From: Furcasterigmium furcatum
Taxonomy: Eukaryota > Ascomycota > Sordariomycetes > Glomerellales > Plectosphaerellaceae
NCBI GenBank assembly: GCA_001599815.1
Contig: BCIA01000002.1
Span: forward strand, 3,693,626-3,757,625
Direction: 5' to 3'
DNA: 64,000 bases
Shown here: piece after piece, positions 54,368-64,000 of the stretch
How positions within the stretch are numbered: position 1 is the stretch's first letter
Layout of the letters: each line of letters begins with the position of its first letter
Position numbers and translations under genes: made by a program
Notes under the pieces: generated by a model
The model's input: the letters and a program-made list of their open reading frames with translations, nothing else
What the model was told of the DNA's origin: nothing
The model's database searches: none

Positions 54368-57300
54368 TCACCGCTTCAGCGTCTTCTGCTTCTCGGCATC
54401 GGTCGCCACGTTGCGTCCCTCGACGAGCAGGCCCTTCTTCCGCCGCACGCCGTCCATGTACCGCTTCGCCACGTTCTCCTTGTCTCCGAACTCGCCGAGG
54501 TCCTCGAGATCGTCCTCGGTGAAGGGCACCCAGAAGGGGTCCTCGTCGAGGATCTCGAACCCGGCGAAGACGAGCTGCGGCTGCGCGGCGCCGGAGGTGC
54601 GCTTGCGCATCTCGTCCGCGAAGCCGAACGACTCGACGACGGGGAGGACGGAGGCGATGCTGAAGAAGGGGGTGCCCTCTTTCATGGCCTCGGAGAGGAC
54701 GCGGCCGCGGCGGCGGGTGAGCACGTCGTAGACGCGGCCGAGGACCTCGGTGGATGCCTGGATTTCCACGGTGTAGATGGCCAGGAGGAGGCGGGGGGAC
54801 CAGTCGAGCATGGCGCTGTGGATGGAGTTCTGGGTGGTTTTGATGACTTCGCCCGTGAGGCGGGGGAGCTTGTCACGCGCGGAGGATGTGGCGGCGTCGT
54901 CACCCTCGGGGGTGAGGATGGTTACCTCTTCGATGGTCACGGCGATACCTTGCACGGGTTCGTGGCAGAGCGGGCCCTGGGCCATGGCGAGCTGGAAGGC
55001 ATAGGTGATCTTGTCGGAGAAGTGGTCTGGGCGGAGGGACTCGTTTCCTGACGGGACTGCGTCGGCATCCTTGGTCTCAGAGGAGAACAGCTTAGGTAGG
55101 ATACCGTCTGGTGTCCCGTCGATGAGCAGGTTGGGGCCCGTCCTGCGAGGGGCAAAGGCTGCAATCTGATCGATGGCGTTTTTCCAAGTCTCGCGGCCTC
55201 TTCCAACTTCGAGCAGCTTCTTGAGCTGACTCTTGAAGTCTTCCTGTGACAGGACCTTGCCGACTACAAGCGCAGTGTCTGCCTCGATGTTCTCCTCTTC
55301 CTCGCCGTTGCTGTTGATCTCAGCGGTCTTGCGATCCGTGTACATGCGCTTGATAGTGTCACCGTTCTTCTGCAGGAAGTCGGTGACTTCCGCTGGAAGT
55401 GGTCTCACTCGCAGCTTGATGGACACCTGCTTCGACGAGGTGACGCCCACGACAACACCACGTCCAAGCTCCTTGTTCACTGGCGGCCGCATCTCCTCGG
55501 CCCGCACAACTGTCTCGCGGTAGGGCACGATGGGGGCACCAGCCTGGATCTCGCAGCGGGCAAAACGTTCCTGAAGATCTGTGATGCATCTTTCCAGATG
55601 CAACTCGCCAGCCGTGAGGAGCACCGTCTCGCCGCTGGAGAAGAGCTCATACTCGGCGCAGGGGTCGCTCTGCACTAGCAGCTTCAGCCCGTTGATCATC
55701 TTGTCGAGATCCAAGGGGTTGACAGGCTCCAGCGCAACACGGACAATAGGCTTGCCGAGTGTGTTGATACCTGACAGGTTCACTGCACCCTCGAGCTGGC
55801 TGCAGAGGGTGCCTGACTTGAGGAGATGACCCTCCAATCCACCGATTCCAAAGACCACTCCGGCGGGAACTGACTCCAAAGCTTCCAGGTTTCTTCCCAT
55901 CAGCATGTAGAGTGCTGTCACGGTGATCTTCTTGGGCTCTGGGGAGTGTGGGCTTGCAGCTGACCACTTTGGTGGAATGACATAGAGCTCGTCACCCACT
56001 GTCAAAGTGCCGGAGAACATGCGGGCAAATCCGATCAGATGTTCCGCCTCTGCCTGTTTCTCCTCTTGCTGCGGGGTGTAGTCGTCCAGGTTGACCTCGT
56101 TGAGAGCTGTCGTAAGATCGCCGACGCCGCCGGCACCGGCCTCCGGAGCAGCTTGCTGCGCACGAGCAGCCTCAGCTCGCTTCTTTCGGGCCATCTCCCG
56201 AGCCTCCTCGGGGGTCAACGGGCCCCTCCTCTTATTTTGTGGAAGCTCGCTTTCTGGGATGGATACCATCTTGCTGACGTAGGCCACCACTGGAGCAGAT
56301 TTATCCGTCTTGAAGGATACCATAGCTTCCTTGACCTTCTCGTCGATATGATCTCCTCCGGGAGAGTCCTCAAGCATCTCTGGTAGCCGTTCGGCCTGTG
56401 CAACTGGTGGAGCTGGTAAGGACTCGACTACAGAGACCAAGAGCGCGGTTGATAACGGCAGCCACATAGAAAACACCGTAGTCAATAGCAGCCGAGGGTC
56501 CCTTCCTCTGGCGATGTGAGGGGCTATCACGAGTCCGAGGGATTTGGTGATTTTCTCCAAAAGAACCGGATCTCCCTTGCCGTGATCTCCGCCTATTGTG
56601 GCCTGGTAGACTGTCCAGATCGGTTCCAAGACCAGCTGAACGAACATGGGCTTCAGGTTTCTTCCCTTGAGATGCTTGGGGCCAAGGATCTTTTTCGTTT
56701 TGGGGTCGAGGTAGAAACTGCCCCAGAGCACCTTTTCCATCACACCACGCTTGATGCCGAGCTTCTTCTCGTACAAGCTGGCGAACTGTCGGACGGTGAA
56801 TGCCCAGCCGTCAATGGCGCTGCTGAAGATGACGTTGTTCTTCTCCGGCGCAAAGTAAAGGTCTTCGTCGTCTCGCTCCTCGAATTCGATCTCTCCGGAT
56901 TCGGTCATGTGGTCCGCAATTTCGGTGGTGCCCTTGGCAGCCGTGGCCTTGACTCGTTCATCGATTCGCTCACGCCAGTTGAGATCTTCCTCCATTCTCT
57001 CGCCTTGGAAAAAGCTACCCAGAACAGCGTTGACCTGCTCAAGGAGTTTGCTCAAGTGGACGTAAGCCTCATTTGGCGTCATCTTGAGTTCTGTGATGAG
57101 ACGATCGATCTTGTTGAATACGAGGAGGGGCTTCAGCTTCTCGATCCATGTTTGCCGCAGGACTGTGACGGTCTGACTGCAAACGCCCTCGACGGCGTCA
57201 ACCAGCACGACGGCACCATCGCATAGCCTCGAGGCAGTGGAGACCTCACTGCTAAAGTCGATGTGGCCTGGTGAGTCGATGAGGTTGATCAGGTACTCCT

Positions 57301-57635
57301 TGGCTTCAGGGGTTGCGTCAGGGGCGGATCTCCTCATCATATTAAAGAAGAGAGAGATGGCAGACGACTCCATTGTGATGCCGCGGAGTTGCTCGTCGGG
57401 TCGTGAGTCGAGATACCGGATCTTGCCGGCCAGTTTGGGTGAGATGATGCCGTTTGTGGCAATGAGGGCGTCTGTCAGGGATGTTTTCCCGTGGTCCACG
57501 TGGGCCAGGATACATATCTGCACGGCTTGTCAGTGATGCGATCTCGCCGTACTGAAGGAGGGAAGCACCTACGTTGCGGACATCGTTGGCATGCCGTTGC
57601 AGGCTGGCCAGCTTCTCTGGTGTTACCACAGGCAT
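54368..57635 (-). CDS. efl1: ribosome assembly GTPase EFL1/RIA1
   Basis: Two exons on the minus strand, about 57635-57573 and 57517-54368, give 1070 residues. The G domain is complete: G1 AHVDHGKTSLTDALI, G2 region LRGITMESSAISLF, G3 LIDSPGHIDFSSEV and G4 LLVFNKIDRL. Next come the Efl1-specific insertion rich in charged residues (about 420-500), the EF-2-like domains II-V (FARMFSGTLTVGDELYV, FSSGETVLLTAGELHLERC) and the late GRVYDVLTRRRGRVLSE. With SBDS it removes eIF6/Tif6 from late cytoplasmic 60S subunits, making them competent to join. The short first exon ends within HANDVRN before ICILAHVDHGK, as in relatives. Confidence 0.96.
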
Positions 57636-58333
57636 GATGGCAACTGTGTATGGTCTTGGGCCGAGAATGAGAGGGGCGCGTTGAGTAGGATTCCAGACTT
57701 GATGCCCTTATAGACAGCTCAGGCTCCTCCAAGTACTCAAAAGCCTATCTGAGAGAGACAAATGAGTCCGAGGCCCGGTGGTGGCAAGGGTGAGCGTGAG
57801 TGAGTGTGACTAATTCGCCGATGATGTAGCCAGTGAAGGCTGAATTGATTGCAGGCAGGATTTAGTAAGAACCGCTTCGGGAATGGTAATCCAGGCTGTC
57901 GATTCTAATGCCTGACTCAGAAATAAATGAAGTGACAAAAGTCTATCCAGGGAACAAAAGTCGTGATGCTTGCTTGGCTGATGAGACAGGATGAGCCATC
58001 AGAAAAAGAAGTTGCTGCGCTGCATGATGCGGGCAGCCAGCCAGCCAGAGTGCCCCGCCATCGATTACCCCGCCAAAACCTCGATGAGCGCATGTCCTGA
58101 TAAGATAATGCAGGTAAGCAGCATAGCCACGTAGCCGCCTCCCCAAACCCTAACATTCACATTCGGCTGCTGCGAGAACTTCAACCGGCCCCTCAAATCG
58201 AGCAGATTCGTGGACGCGGTAGGAAAATTTCAACCCCACCTTACCCTCCCTCACCACCCATCCATCCCGCCCTGCTGTCACCGACTCGCGATACCCTCCC
58301 CCCGCGATCGCACCCAACGGGCAGTCCGACAAC
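57636..58333. promoter_or_regulatory. divergent promoter of EFL1 and eIF3l
   Basis: About 700 bases between two divergent translation-related genes. A CCCTCACCACCC-type C-rich leader lies next to eIF3l near 58245-58320. The arrangement would permit shared control; no specific site is called. Confidence 0.45.
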
Positions 58334-59889
58334 ATGAGCGCCTTTCAGAACGGCGAGCGCCAGGTCCGCGCCATGGACGACGACAGCGACGTCGAGGAGG
58401 AGGCCCTCGTCGCCGACTACAAGGAGCAGGTCCAATACGAGGATGGCGCCGAGCTCGAGCAGGTCAGCTCGATGACCATGGCCCAGCAGACCGACGACAT
58501 CCAGTCCCGCCTCGTCGCTGCCGCGCAGCCCCTCGACTTCTCCGCCCCCCTCGAGACCAAGTTCCAGAGCTACGACTCGTACTGCAGCCTCTTCCACTTC
58601 ATCCTCAACAGCGAGGGACCCGTCGACATTGAGCCCCCCTCGGTATGTCACGAGCCGGCACCCCATCAACGGCACGGGAAGCAAACAAAGACGGTAATAC
58701 TGACGATACCTAGTACTACTGGGCGTGGGACGTGATCGACGAGTTCATCTACCAGTTCAACTCCTTCTCGTCCTACCGCATGCGCATCGCCAGGCAGGCG
58801 TCCAACGAGGAGGAGATCCAGATCCTCAAGGAGAACCCCAACACCTGGGGCTGCTACAGTGTGCTCAACGTCCTGTACTCCCTGATCCAGCGCTCCCAGA
58901 TCACCGAGCAGCTGGCCGCCATGAGGCGTAACGAGGACCCCATGGCCGTCGCCGGCGACTACGGTTCCAAGAACCTGTACCGCATGCTCGGCTACTTCTC
59001 CATCATCGGCCTCCTGCGGGTCCACTGCCTGCTGGGCGACTTCAGCCTCGCCCTCAAGACGCTCGACGACATCGAGCTGAACAAGAAGGCCATGTTCGCG
59101 CGCGTCATGGCCGCCCACTTCACGACGTACTACTACGTCGGCTTCGCCTACATGATGCAGCACCGCTACGCCGATGCCATCAAGATGTTCAGCCACATCC
59201 TCGTCTACGTCTCGAGGACCAAGAACTTCCAGAAGAACGCGCAGTACGACTCGATCTCCAAGAAGAACGACCAGATGTACGCCCTCATCGCCATCTGCGT
59301 CGCCTTCCAGCCCACGCGCCTCGACGACACCATCCACACCGCCCTGCGCGAGAAGTACGGCGACCAGCTCCTCAAGCTGCAGCGCGGCGGCCCCGAGTCG
59401 CTCCCCATCTTCGAGGAGCTCTTCCGCGCCGCGGCCCCCAAGTTCATCTCCCCCGTCCCGCCGGACTTTGAGAACCCCGAGTCCAACGTCGACCCCGTCG
59501 AGCACCACCTCGCCGTCTTCATGGACGAGGTCAAGACCAACATGTGGAGCCCCACCATCAAGTCCTACCTCCGCCTCTACACCACCATGGACCTCAACAA
59601 GCTGGCCGGCTTCCTCGACGTCAAGCCCGACGAGCTCCGCTCCTGGTTGCTCGTGAACAAGCAGCGCACCAAGCAGTTGCGCTACACCGAGGGCAGCCTC
59701 CTGGACGGCGAGCTCGTCAACGTCAGCGACCTCGACTACGCCCTGCAGAACGTGAGTTTGTCTGAATCCCATCTTTGCGCGTCCCCTTGCTAACCCCGCT
59801 CCCAGGACCTCATCCACATCTCCGAGGCCAAGGTCGGCCGCAAGCTGGTGGACTGGTACCTCCGCAACCTGTCGCGCACCTACGCTTGA
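58334..59889 (+). CDS. translation initiation factor eIF3 subunit l
   Basis: Three exons, about 58334-58642, 58714-59751 and 59806-59889, give 476 residues. All exon joins are in phase 0. An acidic N-terminus (MDDDSDVEEEALVADYKEQV) leads into the PCI/TPR-like body: YYWAWDVIDEFIYQFNSFSSY, NTWGCYSVLNVLYSLIQRSQ, LYRMLGYFSIIGLLRVHCLL and TTYYYVGFAYMMQHRYADAI. The last exon gives the C-terminal winged-helix end (EAKVGRKLVDWYLRNLSRTY). It is a subunit of the multi-protein eIF3 complex that recruits mRNA and initiator tRNA to the 40S subunit. Length and sequence fit filamentous-fungal eIF3l closely. Confidence 0.96.
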
Positions 59890-62422
59890 AGAGACCGCGC
59901 CTGATGCAGCGCGTGGCCTGAATATACACCGCGATCGCCGACGGGCCGATCGCCGAGACGGAGAATGTCCAAGTAGCAGCCTCCCGAAGAACTCCCGACC
60001 GGCTCGCATAGACAGTCGAGCTCGGCGTAAGAGTGACGGGGAAGGAAAAAGGCAAGGGGTGGAAAAGAGAGAGAGACGGGGGGATTGCTCGCATTGTCAG
60101 GCGTTCAGGCGTCATGGTCACATCCTCGGACCAGGAAGGAATGGGGAAGAAAGGGGCGGGGGATCCGGACATCCCATCTTCGGCAGAGGAGCGCGAAAGC
60201 GCTCGTTTCTCCCTGTACCCTAGATAGATGATGATGTTCTGTGGACAGAAACCACCGAGAAGAACGGAATACGATGAACATGAAGCCCCAGTCGTGACGG
60301 CATGAACGCGCTCTTGGCGGGGTCTAATTGCGGTGACTTGCGGGGGTGCGATGCGGCTGATGGGTTGGGGATCCCTGGCATTTTGGGATGGCGGGTTGGT
60401 TTTCTAATTTTGATATTTACCGTTGATGGCATTTGAAACGCCGCGTCGGCGCTGGCCGAGGAGGTCTTGGAGGGTTGGAGCTGTGGCATATTGATTATCT
60501 TGGCCAGGGGATGGTCTCGCTGTGGAGATAGGGGTGTGAGAAGCTCACAAGTGAGGCCGCGTTGAAGTGGCATACGGAGGCAACCCGTAGTGTGTATTCT
60601 CACCGCTCATCTTACGGCGTAGCTCCGGCTTCCACCAGGTTGGAGTTTCGAGGCACATGGGCTCCGGTGGTTTCCCGAGTGGACAGCGAGACTCGCGGCA
60701 GCATGCAGGAGGAAAATTTCACAACGGTCAACTCGAGGGATTGTGCGACTCTGTTATCTCTGTCTGCCTGAAGGAAGCATGGGATGATTCGGTGTGGCTT
60801 GCTCGGGATTCAGCCGGGATGATGTGATGTCCTTCTGCAGATGCTGATGGAGGTCCGATAGCGCCGTGTACAGCACATACAGTAGAAGCTTAAAAGTGAC
60901 ATGTGACAGGAAAAGCAACGGTGGAAGAATGCCACAGGATTCGGCCATGGGCTCAGTGTTGAGCTTGATATTGGCGCGGCTTGAGGCCTACAGCTGTGGC
61001 CTGTCTACCAGTGTCGCTAGGATGGCCGCCGGTAAGACACCCATGCCCATGTGTTCGAGACATGTCCCATCTCCATGTGGAGCCGAATTCACGATTGGCA
61101 ACGAAATTGATCGACCACCAGACGCCAGACAGTCTGTGGCATCCGTGTGGGCGGTGGTGAAGCTTCGATAAGGTTTTGTCTCTGGAGATAGCACTTGGGC
61201 ACGAGACATGAGTGTCGAGGACGTCGTTTCGCTTGGCACTTGGCAGTTTGGAGATGTGTGCTATGTTTATCTGAGAGCACGTTCCATTGCCACGGCAAGT
61301 TATCCCATCTTGCCTTGCCCCCCGCAAAAAGACAGGGAGTGCCCTGTGGTGGATGGTGTCTTTATCGTTTCCCAAGACGGGTGTTCCCTTCTTGTCGCTC
61401 CCAGAATTTGAGGTTCGCTATGTCGAGGGGTGGTACTGTGTAAGTGCAGACGAGGAGGGACCGGACATGCGGCTGGAGATTCCGTCCGTGGCGTTGGGCC
61501 CCCGTCACATCCATGGATCTCATGCTCCCCTTTCCATTGTTCGGGTGAATGTGAGATGCAGCTTGACGGAAGGTATTTCAACTCGAGTTTGTTGTTGCAC
61601 GACGGGGCGCAGGCTTCATGTTTCGCCTGACCAAGTGCTGGTGTTTAATACTGAGCATGTTCCCCAGATCCGCGGCCTGGCTTTGGTTACTCCCTACTTC
61701 AGAACTATCTTCTTTGTTCACCCATTTCTACCTACGATCATCTCCGCAATAAGGCAGCCTGTCACGCGCTTGATCGTCGATTCATCATCGTTGAGTGCAC
61801 GCCAAGATCAAGTCATCGGCCGGCAGCCTTTCTTCCCCACGCATTTTGGAGGAGAGAGCCTGGAGTTAGACTTTCGACGTCATTTCTCCGCGAGATCGGC
61901 CCTTGGTTGTACTGGACCGGACTAGCCAAAGACGAGGAGAATTCTGGTCATCGACCCCTATATCGTGACCGCAGAAGAACCCAACAAGAGAAAAAAAAAT
62001 TCAGCAGGAAAAACAAAATCCAACCCTTGCTTCTGCCTCGGAATTACCAGGCAAAAGCCAAACAAGGTCTTGAGCGCCGAGCCGGGAGAAGACGCGAGAC
62101 CCACGCCCGCTTCGCTAGATCAGCCTCCGAGACCAACCAAGATCCCTGGCATTTTATAGTGGTCGCCAGCCTCTCTTGTCTCCTTCCTCCTCTCCTCCAT
62201 ATCACCCACCAGCAACCCGCACAAACCGCCACCACGGGGCGACGCAGGCACACCGACTTCTCCCATGCCGGCCTACCCCCGATAGCCACTGCTGCCGGCC
62301 TCTGCCAGAGGTCCTCAGGCTCCAAGCTCTGGCGGCGCAGACTCATCTCCCTCCTCCACGACAGCTGCTGCGGCGCAAAGCCGCTGCGCAACGTCAACTC
62401 CTTCGTCCTCCCGCTGTCCATC
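59890..62422. other. intergenic, long leader of the stress-protein gene
   Basis: About 2.5 kb. The right end has a CT-rich tract (near 62171-62210) typical of fungal transcription start regions. The reading frame of the next gene stays open upstream to about 61907 but is not protein-like there. An open frame at 61287-61925 shows no domain and is not called. Confidence 0.45.
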
Positions 62423-64000
62423 ATGTCCGCCGCCGTCGCTGCTGAGAAGCAGAACCGCCCGGCCGATATCGAGGACGGCCTCCCCTCGCCCCTCCCACCG
62501 CTGAACCGAAACGACTCGGCGGACGTCTCCCCAAAGACGCAGGCGCCGGGCGACGTACCCATGCCGCAGGCCGAATACTTCCCCGAGAAGACGACGCAGG
62601 GCCAGCGCGCTCCCACGACGACAGCAACGACGGACACGGGCGTCACGATCACGGCGCAGAAGGCCGACCGACCGAGGATCCGCATCAAGGGCCAGGAATC
62701 CTCCCTGCGCGACGAGAACACGCTGAGCCGCCAGTCGTCGACCCGCTCGACCGCCACCATCACGCGGCCGACGATCGAGATGCTCAAGGACCAGCACCGC
62801 CCATCCTTCGACTCTGGCGTCACCATCGGGCGCGGGCGCACGGCGTCCATCTCGAGCCTGAGCTTCGCCATGTCGAGCGACCCCAAGCTGCCTAGGGGAA
62901 CGCACAAGAAGACGGACAAGGGGCGCATCCGGGCGAGCTCACCGCCGCCCAAGAGGTAAGAGCTGGTGATTTTCTTCGTCTTTTCTGGCCGCTCGTCATG
63001 TCGTCCTGCTCAATGTGGCGAGGGGTGCCCTCCAACGGCCGCCCTGACGCAATGGCTGTCCGATTGAGTTCCCCTTCCCGCCTCCCGTCTTCAAGTTTAA
63101 CCTTAGGATTCAACGATTGAGGGCTGCTGCTATTCCCCCATGGAAGTCCATGACCCAGAGGCGCCCTGTGGACGGAGTCATCTGGAGCCGGATGCGGCAG
63201 TACCCCGCCTCCCCCACCACCCCCCAGCGCAGCTGATGGGAATTCCGCCCCTAATCTGGCCTGGAATTCCGAGGTCTGGCGGCTGAGGCATTGGATCTCA
63301 CGGTGCACCACATGCAAGCGCTGTGGAGAGCTTCCATTGACACCGGCAGCGACCGCGCCGTTCTAGACTTCAGCGTGCCCCCATTTCCGGTTAGGAACCC
63401 TTCCAACACAGCCAACACAGCCCAGGTTAGGGCGCAAAGTGCTGAAGAAGAGGGGCTGCATCATCAGACCACGCCCCGCGGCCTCCCCAGGTTCCCTCCC
63501 CTCCTTCCCGTCTCCCTTTCCGCCAATTCCCGCAGGTGCTCACGCTGTCTCTTGCATGTCTTGGAAGACCAAGACCGACCCTGCATGTGCTGGACCATCC
63601 GTTCCATCTTTACCCTCCCGCTTCAATTCCACTGCTACACATCCCGAGCCGACATCATATCATATCCATGGCGCTGACCGACGACTCCGCCCCTAGGTTC
63701 CAAAACCACGTCGCATTCGACAACCTCCCGCTGGGCGATGCGACAAAGAGCAACACGCCCTCTTTCACCCTCAACGTCCGCCACAGCGGCTACCAAGCCA
63801 AGAGACGCTCGCGCACCTTTATGGTGGGTGTTGACGAGCACGCCTACTCCGACTATGCGCTACAGTGGCTTCTCGACGAGCTTGTCGACGATGGGGACGA
63901 GGTCGTGTGCGTCAGGGTCATCGAGAGGGAGCCCAGGGCCTTCGAGAAGGAGAAGGACAACAAGGACGCCTCCAAGGTCTACAAAGACGATGCGCAGAAG
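62423..64000 (+). CDS. universal stress protein (USP) domain protein, 3' end beyond window
   Basis: Exon 1 is about 62423-62955 and exon 2 begins near 63697 and runs off the window. The start MSAAVAAEKQNRPADIEDG opens a disordered Ser/Thr/Pro-rich region of about 175 residues that includes a TASISSLSFAMSSDPKLPRG patch. After the intron, VAFDNLPLGD and NVRHSGYQAKRRSRTFMVGV lead into the USP fold: VGVDEHAYSDYALQWLLDEL, then DDGDEVVCVRVIE. Fungal USP-domain proteins bind nucleotides or act in stress responses, but their roles are poorly known. The intron is about 741 bases, far longer than any other here; the phase (AG|G giving Arg-Phe) supports it, but a hidden exon inside cannot be ruled out. 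Confidence 0.82.

Noticed and set aside
61287..61925. 212-residue plus-strand frame before the stress-protein gene
   Set aside because: No domain, signal or conserved-looking segment; more likely chance openness in the upstream region.

Overview
This window looks like a chromosome segment of a filamentous ascomycete (Pezizomycotina, probably a Sordariomycete; the genus cannot be fixed from the sequence alone). The evidence is short introns of about 45-125 nt with GTRNGT donors and CTRAY-like branch sites, GC-rich third codon positions, CT-rich upstream leaders, and fungal families such as Zn2Cys6 regulators, UstYa/DUF3328 proteins, FMP27 and a CSN5 deneddylase. Nineteen protein-coding loci are supported. 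Exon borders were worked out by hand from splice signals and reading-frame continuity, so individual borders may be off by a base or more.

Region 1 (about 1-10.1 kb) is accessory. It holds a GNAT acetyltransferase and, convergent with it, a secreted precursor with seven repeats, each ending in a Kex2-type dibasic site. Divergent from the precursor across 1.2 kb is a UstYa-family protein with both HxxHC motifs, followed by an MFS transporter. A repeat precursor cut by Kex2 next to a UstYa protein is the signature of fungal dikaritin-type RiPP clusters (the ustiloxin, phomopsin and asperipin class). The repeat here is glycine-rich and cationic and has no tyrosine, unlike the classical cores. 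An AIG2/GGCT-like gene follows.

Region 2 (10.7-14.4 kb) encodes a 1167-residue protein with an N-terminal domain like those of fungal STAND/NLR proteins, a TPR-like centre and a degenerate Hsp70-like ATPase domain.

Region 3 (15.0-24.7 kb) looks like a sugar-use neighbourhood: a Zn2Cys6 regulator, a cytosolic GH3 beta-glucosidase with a PA14 insert, a DHA1-type MFS transporter and a lactose-permease-like sugar transporter.

Region 4 (25.5-39.5 kb) holds CSN5, a disordered fungal protein, about 5 kb with few genes, a class III aminotransferase and a glutathione S-transferase interrupted by an in-frame TAG where a Trp codon is expected.

Region 5 (40-64 kb) is housekeeping: the 2940-residue lipid-transfer protein FMP27, a small Tim17-like membrane protein, then three translation or ribosome genes in a row (eIF4B, EFL1/RIA1, eIF3 subunit l) and the 5' part of a universal-stress-protein gene that runs off the window end.
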